DNA from: Candidatus Hydrothermota bacterium
GTDB lineage: Bacteria; Hydrothermota; Hydrothermia; B15-G9; DRBW01
Assembly: GCA_021158525.1 (NCBI GenBank)
Contig: JAGGUL010000079.1
Location: 1 to 60,294, forward strand
Direction of reading: 5' to 3'
Length of the DNA: 60,294 bases
Position numbers and translations under genes: made by a program. Under the pieces are notes generated by a model. It was not told the DNA's origin. It ran no database searches and saw nothing but the letters and a program-made list of their open reading frames with translations. Positions within the stretch are counted from its first letter, which is position 1. Each line of letters opens with the position of its first letter. Below are positions 17,333-28,000 of this stretch, in pieces.

Positions 17333-18730
17333 ATGAGACCTTCAGCATCTGCCCTTTTCGTTCTCACCCTATTTCTGAGCTCCTGCGCCACCCTGAGCAC
17401 CATAAGGCGGAGAAAACCGGAGAAAGCGATCCCCTTAGAAGCCTTGCAGGAGGCACCTGAAGGGGCCACCGTGGGCATTTATGCCGTATCGATGAGGAAC
17501 GGGCGCGAGATAGCGTCCTATAACGCGGATAAGCTCCTCCTTCCAGCGTCTAACCTGAAGCTCCTCGTGCTCTATGCCGCTCTCGATCTCTTAGGCCCTG
17601 CGAAGAACTTCAGGACGGAGTTCCTTCTGGACGATTCGCTGAACCTCTACATGGTGGGTTTCGGGGACCCTTCGCTTCTCGCCTCCGACCTTTACATGAT
17701 AGCCGAGAGGATAAAGGCCTTCGGAATAAACCGGATAATGGACATCCGCGTGTCGGAATCTTTTTACGACACGATCAGGTATGGGCCGGGCTGGATGTGG
17801 GATGAAGGGCCCCATCCCTATGCCGCACCGGTATCCGCATTGTCCCTGAACAGAAACGTGGTAGAAGTGTGGGTACGGAATACAGAAACGGGACCCGTCG
17901 CGGAGGTGGTGCCCGCGACCGATTTCGTGCGGGCCGCGGTCGAGGTGACACCGGCGGAGTCCCTCGATAAGGTCGAAGTGGAGAGGAGCTTCGATACGGT
18001 AAACAACATAACCCTCAGGATTCCCGAAGACGCTCTGGATTTCGAGCCCCACGTTAAGTACGTCAGCATTGAGGAGCCGGCCCTCTTCGCCGGCCACGTG
18101 CTGAAAGGTGCCCTGGAACGCTCCGGTATGGAGGTTGAGGGAAAAGTCCTGAAAGGCGATCCGCCGCCCGATGCTTCCCTCATCTATACATGGCTCTCCC
18201 CTCCCCTTTTCGAGCTCCTCTATGACATGGAAAAGTACAGCCTGAATTTCTACTCCGAGATGATCCTGAAATACATCGGCGCCGAGTTCCGGGGACCGCC
18301 GGGGACCTGGAGCAAAGGACTGTCGGTACTCAAGCAGTTCATTTACGAGAGGGGTCTCGACACGTCGGGGGTCCGCATAGCCGACGGGTCGGGCCTTTCA
18401 CGCTATAACCTGTTGACTCCCCGCTTCATAGTTCAGATACTCGCCTCTGTCTATGAAAATTTCTCCATAATGCCCGAATTCCTTTCCGCGCTTCCCGTGG
18501 CGGGGAGAGATGGGACTCTGGCAATGAGGTTCCTGGACACACCGCTCGAGGATAACCTGCGCGCTAAAACCGGCACCATGACCGGTGTTTCGGCCCTCTC
18601 GGGATATATGTATACGGAAAAGGGAGACCTGCTTGCATTCTCGATCATCATCAATAACTACACCTCGGGGGGCGAGAAAGCGAAGTCCTTCGAGGAAAAG
18701 CTCCTGGAAGCGCTCTACGAGTCTGACTGA
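17333..18730 (+). CDS. dacB: D-alanyl-D-alanine carboxypeptidase/endopeptidase, S13 (PBP4), lipoprotein
   Basis: LPASNLKLLVLYAALDLLG (SxxK), YSLNFYSEMILKYIG (SxN), DGSGLSRYN, LRAKTGTMTGVSALSGY (KTG). Confidence 0.88.
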   Translation: MRPSASALFVLTLFLSSCATLSTIRRRKPEKAIPLEALQEAPEGATVGIYAVSMRNGREIASYNADKLLLPASNLKLLVLYAALDLLGPAKNFRTEFLLDDSLNLYMVGFGDPSLLASDLYMIAERIKAFGINRIMDIRVSESFYDTIRYGPGWMWDEGPHPYAAPVSALSLNRNVVEVWVRNTETGPVAEVVPATDFVRAAVEVTPAESLDKVEVERSFDTVNNITLRIPEDALDFEPHVKYVSIEEPALFAGHVLKGALERSGMEVEGKVLKGDPPPDASLIYTWLSPPLFELLYDMEKYSLNFYSEMILKYIGAEFRGPPGTWSKGLSVLKQFIYERGLDTSGVRIADGSGLSRYNLLTPRFIVQILASVYENFSIMPEFLSALPVAGRDGTLAMRFLDTPLEDNLRAKTGTMTGVSALSGYMYTEKGDLLAFSIIINNYTSGGEKAKSFEEKLLEALYESD

Positions 18731-19569
18731 TGCTGATAGATGCCGCCCTCGTGATGTTCCTCATCGCCCTCATTTTCGGGCTCATCGTCTACTTTCTCGA
18801 CCGATACGAAAAAGAACCCATAACGAGCCTCCTCTTCGGCTTCATGGCCGGGATGACAGCGACTTTCCTCCTGATAATTGCAAAGAATTACATATACTTC
18901 GTCACGCCCCCTTTCGTGGGAGAACCTTTTTTCAAGGCCTTCTTCAGAGCGGCCTTCGTCGAGGAGATCCTGAAATTCCTGACCTTTTACATCCTGTTTT
19001 TCAGGGCACGGGTTTTCAACGAACCCCTCGACGGGATCATCTACATCTCCATGGTGGCCCTCGGGTTCGCCTATATGGAGAACATAGGCTACGCTCTGAA
19101 ATACACCCATCCCTATTTCGCCAGGCCGGGCTATGCGAGCTCCCTCCTCTCCATTACCCTGGCACGCTCGATCCCGGGCCACCTGCTCTTCAGCTCTTTC
19201 GCAGGATACTACACGGGTATATACAAGTTCGAACTAAAAAGAAGGAGCTATCTCATTCCCCTGGGTTTAACCCTGGCAGTGATCTTCCACGGCTTTTTCG
19301 ACTATTTTCTGTTTATCGGGAAAAGCGCGTTCGCCTTCTATACAGTCCTCATCAACCTGATCCTCTTCGCTTTTCTGCTGAGAAAATCATGGAAACTCTC
19401 CCGCATAATGTTCGAACTTATGTCCTCGATAGAAGTTCCTCAGGACGAAATTCAGGAGCTCGTGGAAGAGGACACCGGGGCGTCCTTCACATCCCTGCTC
19501 ATAGCAGGCCCGATAATCATCGGCTATGCCCTTTTCCTTAACGCCCTCCTCTTCTTTATTTTGAGGTGA
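18730..19569 (+). CDS. PrsW-family intramembrane metalloprotease
   Basis: FVEEILKFLTFYILFFRARVFNEPLDGIIYISMVALGFAYMENIGYAL; multiple TM; TGATG overlap with dacB stop. Confidence 0.85.
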   Translation: MLIDAALVMFLIALIFGLIVYFLDRYEKEPITSLLFGFMAGMTATFLLIIAKNYIYFVTPPFVGEPFFKAFFRAAFVEEILKFLTFYILFFRARVFNEPLDGIIYISMVALGFAYMENIGYALKYTHPYFARPGYASSLLSITLARSIPGHLLFSSFAGYYTGIYKFELKRRSYLIPLGLTLAVIFHGFFDYFLFIGKSAFAFYTVLINLILFAFLLRKSWKLSRIMFELMSSIEVPQDEIQELVEEDTGASFTSLLIAGPIIIGYALFLNALLFFILR

Positions 19570-21622
19570 ATCTGTAAGCCTTACCGTCGAGGACCACGAT
19601 CACTTTGTCCCCGACAGACAGGTAGGGAGCCCACTCCGGATGCTCCTCGATAAACCTGAAGTAATCCTGGCTCCCCGTCTCGATCTCCTCGAATTTCATT
19701 CCTTCTTTGTAATCGGTATCAACGTAAAAACCGTCTTTGAACACGAAGACCTTATCGAGGACCCGTTTGAGGTCCAGTTTTTCCTCCAGCTCTCCCGAGA
19801 CAGAAGCCGAGGCCCTTATCTCCGAGAGAGTCCTGGCGAGCTTGAAGGCCCGCTTTCCCGTCTCGGCCCCCAGCACGTTTCCCTCCAAGTATTCGCTGAC
19901 CTCATCCGGCGCCTCTTTCACGAGAAAAGACGTATAGGGGGTTATTATGCCGTACTTCTTCCCGAGCTCAGTCACCTCATCGACAAGCTCTCTGGTCTCA
20001 CCCTTCAGCCTTATCTCCGAAAGGAGATATCCGACCCAGCGCCGCGCCCACACCCTCGGCAGGAAATCCAGGTCCTGAGCTTCATCGGGGAACTCAAATT
20101 CCCTCTCTATGACCCTCTCTCGTCCCCTCTCCTCTCCGCGCAGAACAAGAGTGAACTTTCCCGGCTTTCTGTAAATACCGGAAACCAGGACCTGCGAGCC
20201 GTAAAAGAGATCGGGCAGGTTCACGGGATAGACTTTCTCCACATCGAGCCCGTCGAAATCCAGCTCGAGATCTGTAAGGGCCGGAAACTGAATCTTATCG
20301 TAGAAATTCGTCAGAACAACCTCCAGGTCCTCGTCAGGCTCGACATACTCCGGCTCAGATCTGCTCATGGCCGCAAGGGCATCGAGAAGGAGGGTGTTTA
20401 CGTCGTAGCCTGTCCCGAAGACAAAAAGCCTCGCGTTTCCGAGGTTCTCCTTCACATCCTCAACGATCCTGCCGGGCATGGTCGTCCCCACAGTGGGACG
20501 GCCATCAGTGAGAAAGACAACATAGAAAGGCCTGTTTCCTTCCTCTCGCAGTGCCAGTGCTTCCCTCAGTGCATCATCGATATTCGTTCCGCCTCTGGCT
20601 TTGAGCGAATCGATAAAAGACAGGGCCCTCGCCCGGTGTACCGAATCGGCCTGAACAAGCTCAGGGCTGAATTTCCTCACATCAGACGAAAAAGCGAGAA
20701 TGTCGAACCTGTCAGCGGGCGAGAGCGATCTGACGAAGTATCTGAGGGCCTTCCTCGCCTGTTCTATCTTCTTCCCGAGCATGCTGCCGGAGACGTCGAG
20801 CAGAAAAACGATGTCTTTAGGAAAGGGCTCTATTTCCTCGGGCTTGGCCCCCGGTGTGATAGTGAGCAAAAAATAACCCTCTTTGCCCTTCCTGTAGGTG
20901 AGGAGGTCCATGCCGAGCTCCTCGCCTGATTCGGAATAAAAGAGCCTGAAATCCTCCCTGGGCCTTATGTTCTGTGCCTCGTAGCTGAGGTGAGCGGTGT
21001 TTCCGCTTACGTCGATCTCCAGGTCATGGGTGGGCGAATAGACGGTCTTTATGGGATTTCTGGCCTCGATGAGCACCTCCAGCGACAGCTCCTTCATGGG
21101 ATCCCTGGTCAGCGCCTCGGGCTTCAGAGGATAGGTAAAAGCGTAAAGTCCACCTTCTCTCTCAAGGACACATTCGTATTGCAGCCTAACCCTCACGTCG
21201 CCCTGAGGCTGAATGGGAAAGATCTTCGCCCTTATCAGGTCCTGGTCGTAATATTCGAGAAGGGCCGGATCTCTCCTTTTCCTCACGAGCTCGTTGTAAA
21301 CCCTGCGCGCCTCTTCCTTTCCCAGGACCTCTCCCTTTATCTCTTTATCGCCGACGAAAATCGAAAATTCCGAAATAGAGGCATCGCGGGGAACAGGGAA
21401 AAGGTATTCCCCCTCGAGCTCATAGGTATATGGATTTGTGAAGACCTGATCCACCGAGACCTGGGCCACATTATCCCTGATCTTTATGAAAACGTGGTGG
21501 TATTTGACGTTCAGGTAAATGGGCCTTGGGGACGGGCCAACAGGCGGATGAGGCGGTATTATTATCCCGTCGGCAAAGAGCAGGGAAGAAAGAATTATTA
21601 ACAATGGCAGCGTCTTTTTCAT
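19556..21622 (-). CDS. VIT domain plus von Willebrand factor A domain protein, secreted
   Basis: VSVDQVFTNPYTYELEGEYLFPVPRDASISEFSI (VIT), DIVFLLDVSGSMLGKKIEQA (MIDAS), TDGRPTVG. Confidence 0.88.
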   Translation of the reverse strand: MKKTLPLLIILSSLLFADGIIIPPHPPVGPSPRPIYLNVKYHHVFIKIRDNVAQVSVDQVFTNPYTYELEGEYLFPVPRDASISEFSIFVGDKEIKGEVLGKEEARRVYNELVRKRRDPALLEYYDQDLIRAKIFPIQPQGDVRVRLQYECVLEREGGLYAFTYPLKPEALTRDPMKELSLEVLIEARNPIKTVYSPTHDLEIDVSGNTAHLSYEAQNIRPREDFRLFYSESGEELGMDLLTYRKGKEGYFLLTITPGAKPEEIEPFPKDIVFLLDVSGSMLGKKIEQARKALRYFVRSLSPADRFDILAFSSDVRKFSPELVQADSVHRARALSFIDSLKARGGTNIDDALREALALREEGNRPFYVVFLTDGRPTVGTTMPGRIVEDVKENLGNARLFVFGTGYDVNTLLLDALAAMSRSEPEYVEPDEDLEVVLTNFYDKIQFPALTDLELDFDGLDVEKVYPVNLPDLFYGSQVLVSGIYRKPGKFTLVLRGEERGRERVIEREFEFPDEAQDLDFLPRVWARRWVGYLLSEIRLKGETRELVDEVTELGKKYGIITPYTSFLVKEAPDEVSEYLEGNVLGAETGKRAFKLARTLSEIRASASVSGELEEKLDLKRVLDKVFVFKDGFYVDTDYKEGMKFEEIETGSQDYFRFIEEHPEWAPYLSVGDKVIVVLDGKAYRFTSK

Positions 21623-21915
21623 TTTTATCCCTCCTCTTGAGTTTAGCCTATTTTAGGCCATATTCGGCCATTTTTAAAGTGTCCAATGGAAATTCTTCAT
21701 GTTCCCAAACGGTTTACCCGATGGAGTTTCTGAATTTCATTCCCTTAAATATCCCTCCGCCCTGTTAAAGAACCCGGTCTCTCATTCGATCCATGGGAAA
21801 GGAAATCCTCCAACCCCTTAGACACTTGTACGAGACATAATCAAAGATCTACCAGTGCACTCAAGCACATTGGAACCCTCTCATCTGCATAAATTTCAAG
21901 GTAAGTCACACACAC

Positions 21916-21944
21916 TTGACAAATTAGGGACTCCAAAGTATGCT
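21916..21944 (+). promoter_or_regulatory. Promoter of S8 peptidase gene
   Basis: TTGACA-17 nt-TATGCT; the ORF-track ATG 21940 lies inside the -10 box, so the start is ATG 21973. Confidence 0.55.
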
Positions 21945-21972
21945 CAAAATACAAAGATTCAAGGAGGCTAAA

Positions 21973-24840
21973 ATGTGGGGGATTATCATTCTTTTTACCT
22001 GCATGTCTGCCCTCCCCAGGAAACTATCCCCTGACCTGAGCCGAAAGATAAAATCAACCACAGAAGAACAGGTATTCCATGTCTTTATATTCCCGAAGGA
22101 CCAGCCGGATTATCAGCACCTCAAAAGAGATTTTGGTGATAATAAAAAGGGCATAGCAGATTATCTCCGCGACTTTGCCGAAAGAAGTCAGAGAAACATA
22201 ATCAAATTTTTGCGATCTGAAAGAGCCTGTGAGACATTGAGAAACTACTGGGTTGCGAATGTAATTGAGGCAAGCTTAACCGGGGATATGCTCCTTTCTC
22301 TGGCCGAAAGAGAGGACGTGGGTTACATCGAGGAGGTGCCAGTAGTCAGGCTGACGGATGTTTTCAGCAAAAAGACTTATGGAAAAGAACGTCCAAAAAA
22401 CGTTTCATGGAACATAAGGAAAGTAAATGCGGACACCGTGTGGTCACTGGGCTACACCGGGAATGGGGTTATAGTGGGAACGATGGATACAGGAGTCGAC
22501 GTTGACCATCCTGCACTTTCCGGTAAATGGAGCGGCTACTGGAAAGATTTTATATGGGGACTGTCTGAGCCATACGACGATAATGGACACGGAACCCACG
22601 TGATGGGGATAATTCTCGGGGGCGATGGACCCGGTCCCTTTCCTGACGACATCGGTGTGGCCCCTGGTGCACAGTTTGTCGCTGTGAAAGTTTTTACTAG
22701 TTCTGGAATCGGACTTCACATAATGGCTGGGATGAACTGGTATGCTTCTCTCGTCGCCGATTCTGGAGTTCCCGTCAGGGTCATCAATAACTCGTGGGGC
22801 AGCCCCTGGCCTACCAGTCTGGCTTTCTGGGATGCCATCCTAACATGGAGGAGCCTTGACATAATTCCCGTTTTTGCCATCGGAAACAGCGGGCCTGATA
22901 GCGGCACGACAGAAACTCCCGGTAACTACCCCACCGTGATAGGGGTGGGGGTGATAAATCAGAATGACACCGTTCCAGATTTCTCTTCGAGAGGGCCTGC
23001 ACCGAACATGAGTCCCTGGAACAACTCCAATTTCTGGGAGCGTCCTGATTGGAATCTCACAAAACCTGACATAACCGCTCCCGGCGTTTACATATGGTCT
23101 TCCCTCCCCGGAGGCAATTATGGCGGGCTGAGCGGGACATCAATAGCAGCTCCTCATGTCACCGGAGTGATTGCCCTACTTTTATCCAAAGATCCCTTTG
23201 CCGAATACAATATACTTTACAACACGCTGCTTTACACCTGTTACAGGCCTCCACAGGTGCATAAGTTTCCGAATAACAACTACGGCTGGGGGATTGTAAA
23301 TGCCCTTGACGCCATCAAAATGCTCTCTCCTGGAACTCAGTCTTTCCTCGCTCTCATGCAGGTTTCGGTCGAACATAGCAATTTAAATTCTTTCAATCCT
23401 GGAGATACTGCCGAGATAGTCGTTAGAATCACGAACTACAGCCATAATATAGCAACTAACACGATAGGGGTTCTATCCACTGACTGCGACCAATATGTGA
23501 CCATAATAAACGGAACCTCCAGTTTTGGCGATGTGGAGTGGGGAGACACGGCCATCAGTGCTCCACCTTTCAAGGTCTTCGTGCACGATCATGCGCCCAT
23601 AGGTATCTCTGTGCCCTTCGAGTTGCATCTTTCCTGTAATGTCACTGATACCTTCGTTTTCCACTTCAATATACCCATTGTCTTTGAATACCGGGATTAC
23701 CTGGATATAGCCGCGGGTAACGCCCTTCTCACCGTCACTGACAGAGGCGCAATCGGATTTCTATCGAGCGAGCAGATTGAAGGAAACGGTTTTGTTTATC
23801 CTCTAAACGGAGAAATTTTTCTCCAATACGGGAGTTTTGCAGTTGGTAATTCTGCCGATTATGTTGCAGATGTGTGGTATAAGGATCTTACCGATGATCA
23901 GGATTGGCTTCCCACGGAGGAGCCCGATGGCAGAGTTCACTATCTTCCCGATCCCCCAAGAAATGCTGATATTGCCGCCATCGCATTCTTTGATGACTCC
24001 GGGCATCCCGATTCCCGGGGGATTACCGTGCGTCAGCTTGCTTATGCCTATGATAAACCGAATTTTTCCGATTTTGTCATTCTCGAATACAGAATAAAGA
24101 ATGAAGGCACTACCATTTTTGATAATCTCTACGCTGCTCTTTTCATGTTCTTTAATATCCCCGGCAACAGCCCATACAACTATGCCAGAGTGGATTCCGG
24201 CCATAAAACGGTCTACAACTGGAATTACACAGATCATGGCGGTGTGGCCCTTCTCTATCCTGAAACCCCCGCTAATCTCAGTGTTATCAGCTATGAAGAG
24301 TTTCACTCGGGTGTCTTGTCCGATAGCCTGAAGATCAAGTATATGAACGGGACGTATCACCACGACACCTTTGGCAGTCCCGGCTACTATGCAATGGTTG
24401 TTTCGGCTGGTCCCTTCTTCCTCGCGCCGGGAGATTCTCAGAAAGTTGCCTTTGCCGTTGTTGGAGGCACCAATAGCTATCTTTATATGAGAAATGTTAA
24501 CAGGGCCGACTCGGTTTACCACGACTCGAGCCTCGTGCTCGTGAAGGAGGACAATGGGTCGGAAAATCGCAAACACCTGAAGGTCCGTACTAACATATCC
24601 AAAAGTCAAGTAACTATCTCCTTCTCCCTTCCCCTGAGTGAAAAGATCGAATTGAACATTTACGATGTAACGGGCAGGAAAATAAAAGAGATACTAAATT
24701 CCAAATTGTCGCCGGGGGAATATAAATTTCACTGGGACGTCACCGACGACATGGGAAGGGCTGTGGGTTCAGGTATTTATTTCGTACGGATAAGGAGCAA
24801 ATCCTTCAAAAGTACCGAAAAACTGCTGATATTGAGGTGA
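21973..24840 (+). CDS. Subtilisin-like S8 serine peptidase with C-terminal Por/FlgD-like sorting domain
   Basis: VGTMDTGVDVDHPAL, NGHGTHVMGIIL, GLSGTSIAAPHVTGVIALLL catalytic triad; tail LNIYDVTGRKIKEI...GSGIYFVRIRS...KLLILR; RBS aaggagg before ATG 21973. Confidence 0.9.
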   Translation: MWGIIILFTCMSALPRKLSPDLSRKIKSTTEEQVFHVFIFPKDQPDYQHLKRDFGDNKKGIADYLRDFAERSQRNIIKFLRSERACETLRNYWVANVIEASLTGDMLLSLAEREDVGYIEEVPVVRLTDVFSKKTYGKERPKNVSWNIRKVNADTVWSLGYTGNGVIVGTMDTGVDVDHPALSGKWSGYWKDFIWGLSEPYDDNGHGTHVMGIILGGDGPGPFPDDIGVAPGAQFVAVKVFTSSGIGLHIMAGMNWYASLVADSGVPVRVINNSWGSPWPTSLAFWDAILTWRSLDIIPVFAIGNSGPDSGTTETPGNYPTVIGVGVINQNDTVPDFSSRGPAPNMSPWNNSNFWERPDWNLTKPDITAPGVYIWSSLPGGNYGGLSGTSIAAPHVTGVIALLLSKDPFAEYNILYNTLLYTCYRPPQVHKFPNNNYGWGIVNALDAIKMLSPGTQSFLALMQVSVEHSNLNSFNPGDTAEIVVRITNYSHNIATNTIGVLSTDCDQYVTIINGTSSFGDVEWGDTAISAPPFKVFVHDHAPIGISVPFELHLSCNVTDTFVFHFNIPIVFEYRDYLDIAAGNALLTVTDRGAIGFLSSEQIEGNGFVYPLNGEIFLQYGSFAVGNSADYVADVWYKDLTDDQDWLPTEEPDGRVHYLPDPPRNADIAAIAFFDDSGHPDSRGITVRQLAYAYDKPNFSDFVILEYRIKNEGTTIFDNLYAALFMFFNIPGNSPYNYARVDSGHKTVYNWNYTDHGGVALLYPETPANLSVISYEEFHSGVLSDSLKIKYMNGTYHHDTFGSPGYYAMVVSAGPFFLAPGDSQKVAFAVVGGTNSYLYMRNVNRADSVYHDSSLVLVKEDNGSENRKHLKVRTNISKSQVTISFSLPLSEKIELNIYDVTGRKIKEILNSKLSPGEYKFHWDVTDDMGRAVGSGIYFVRIRSKSFKSTEKLLILR

Positions 24841-24911
24841 ACTTCTCAAAAAGAACTAATAACAGAGCAAAACCGATTAAATCGCCCTTTTAAGCTATGA
24901 AATCGCCATCT

Positions 24912-24940
24912 TGACAGATATAAATTTCATCTTTAAATTT
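24912..24940 (+). promoter_or_regulatory. Promoter upstream of the 25063 gene
   Basis: TTGACA-17 nt-TAAATT. Confidence 0.5.
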
Positions 24941-25062
24941 GCGTCAGAGGGGAGGGAAATATGGATACTGAATGTGAAAGTCCGCTTTTTAATGTTTCCC
25001 ACCACAATTATTTTGGCCCACCTGAGTATCTCTTTGTTTTCCTATCAAAAAAGGAGGGGAAC

Positions 25063-28000
25063 ATGAGAAGGTATGTAGGAGTGGCCCTGCTGATATTGGC
25101 AGGGTCAGGTGCAATGAGGGCGTCTCAGGACGCCCCTGGACTACTATGGAACTACTTGTCGGACCAGGAGAGAAAGCTCTACAGCTCCTATGAGCACTTC
25201 AAAGGCCAGTACGAACTGTCGCAATCGCTTCTCCAGATAAAAGGCTTTATTCCCGGTTCACTGTACACGGTCGGGAGGGGCCCTGGCAACTATAACTTCT
25301 CCGCCATATGGGACGGCGCTGTATACCGCGACACCCTTTTCCTTGGGATTTTCGGTTTTGACCACATAGCAAAATTCACATCCGACGGCCAATTCGTCGC
25401 TTCTCTCGGCGCGAGGCCCACACTTTACTATCTCCACGGAATAGGCGTCAACGACCGGTATATATGGATCTCCCAGGGCGATGGAGGCCATCCTAAAAAG
25501 TGGATAGTTTCCCGCACTTATCCCGCCACCATAATCGATGTGGACGACTCGACGTCTTATCGTTTCATAAGGATAGCCCTGGATTCGACCGACGCTTATT
25601 GTCTTGTTCACGACTACTTCAATTCGGACCGGGGAAATCTCTATATGTTTCCCGACTCTTCCGTTGACCCCGCGGATGTCATATTCACCATCGAACACGA
25701 CTTCAAGGGTGTCGATGTGGATAACCTTTTCCTGTGGCTCGTTGACGCCGACAGCCTTTACAGGTACAGCAAAAATCCCGGTAATCCCCCATCTTTCGAA
25801 GCCTCTGCCTTTATCGCCCATAATCTCATCGATGTGGTTGCCGGATATAACCGTGTCTTCGTGGCGAGAAAGGCCTCCGACGATTCGATGACTGTTTTCA
25901 TAATAGACAAGAACTCCCTTGAACCCGTGAGCAGCTTCAACACAGCCTTCCTACCCGCACAATATATGACCATGGCGTCTCTCGAAATGATAGGCGATAC
26001 CCTTTACGTGATGAAAAGAGTGGACAGGCGGGCCTGCGAGCACAGCTGGGCAGTGGAACGGTTTCTGATTCAAAACGACACCGCCATATCCCTGGACCAG
26101 TTCGGCGACGAGTTCCCGATGGAGACCTACGCCCCTGAGCAGACCATACTGCGTGATGGATACTGGATCTCCTCCAACTCCTACGAGTGGCTCAAGATCA
26201 CGATCAGAAAACCTGACGGCAGTTTCGAAAAGCAGATAGACCTTCCCTACCACAGTGTCGGCATCGAATACGATCCCGAAAGGGGATATTTCTACCTGGG
26301 ATTAACGGTGCCCGACGGATCCGGGAATCTCGCCATAGTCGATACATCTGGAAACATTATCAGCACTGCATTGAACAACAGCTCCTGGATACATAACATA
26401 CACCTCTGGCATGATACGCTGTTTGTAAAGGCGTCCGCCAGCAGCTATATCCACGTGATGAATCCCGAAAATCTCGAGACTTACAGGGTTTTCTTCGTCA
26501 ATCAGGGAGTTGGCTCCCCGGGAATGGACATCGCTGGCGACAGCGGGTTCATATTCGTCACTGCAAAAATAGATGGTCGTTCCGGAGTTAAGGTATTCCG
26601 CAGAGACGGAAGCTATGTCGCAGATATTGCCATTTACAACACTATGGTCCACTACTACGATGTATCAGTGGACGATAGGGTCTTCCCATGGCGTGTGTTC
26701 GTGTCCCCCAACACTTCGGGCGTTTCGCCCCTCCTGATCTGTGAAGTTAACCCGCTGACCTGGGAATGGGAATTCGTTGATTCCGTGGGAGCTCCTCTTT
26801 ATAGAAGTGTCCTCTATCCCCACTGGGAATGGCTTTCTTTCACAGACACCCTCTACCTCCGTAATCCCAAAAACTTTATTATTGCCGTGGGAGAACCTGC
26901 CGGCTCCAAAGTCCTCATGGCTGATATCCACAACAGGAGAACCGTCGTTCACCCCCTCAAAGTAAATCACCGATCGGACACTCCGCTTGCCACAGCTTAC
27001 CAGGGACAGCGACATCTCGTTCGGGTCCCGAATTCCGACTTCCTGCACCTCGTCTATGAGAGCCAGGGCAACATATATTACCACACCTCCCCTGACGGCG
27101 GCGTGACCTGGAATCCTCCCAAAATCATAGAAGGCGGGAAATATCCATCTCTTCTCCGGAATTTTGGAGACGGAAAGGAGACGGGAATTGTCTATGTAAA
27201 AGACGGTCAATTGAGGTATGCCCAGGTGGATCCCTATTATATTGCCTATAACACCGTGACCTTGTGGACAGAAGAGTCTGATATTGCCTTTCCCGTGGTT
27301 ACAAAAGTATGGAGAGAGGACACCAGGTTTATTCATGTGGTCTATGAGGGACGGAAAAACGGAACCCTTTGCCTATCATATGCATCTTACATGATACCGA
27401 TTTACCCCGATAGCCCGGTGACAATTATGCCCGGAAGACATGAACTCATAGCCTATCTGAATGAGCCCGGCTCTCATCCCTCACTCACTTCCGATATGTA
27501 TCTGTTCCATCTCCATGTGGTCTGGCAGAACCAGGGAAAGATATTCTACAGCGAATATAACAATGGGGAGTGGATGCCTCCTGTTGAAATAGAAATCGTC
27601 GTATGGGGTACAGCTGAATCTCCTGATATAACTGCCTATGGCGAAAAAATCTATGTTAATTTCGTTCAGGACAGCACCTCGAATGGCATTTACGAAAGAT
27701 TAGTAAGAAGAATACGCGATCTATCTGACACTCTGCCATATTGGTGGTGGGAATTCCCGGAGGATACTCTAATTTCAAGTGCGGATCTGCGCAACGCCAC
27801 TCTCAGCCTTACCGGTCGCTATTCCTTCTTCGCAATGAACGAAACTCCCTGTACTCCCACACCTACATGGGAAATGTATTACTACGATTGGGCAACAGGA
27901 GATATGAAAAATATCTCTCAATCTCCCTCCATCGATTCAAAATACCCAGCGGCCTCGAGCATGGAACTCAACGACATGAGCAGATGGTATTGCATCTGGA

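Noticed and set aside
18585-19541. 318-aa plus-strand ORF
   Set aside because: Out-of-frame shadow of PrsW; Arg/His/Pro-rich with no domain
19640-20929. 429-aa plus-strand ORF
   Set aside because: Antisense to the VIT/VWA gene; no recognisable domain; typical shadow ORF in GC-rich codons
23803-24609. 268-aa minus-strand ORF
   Set aside because: Antisense to the S8 peptidase; no RBS or domain
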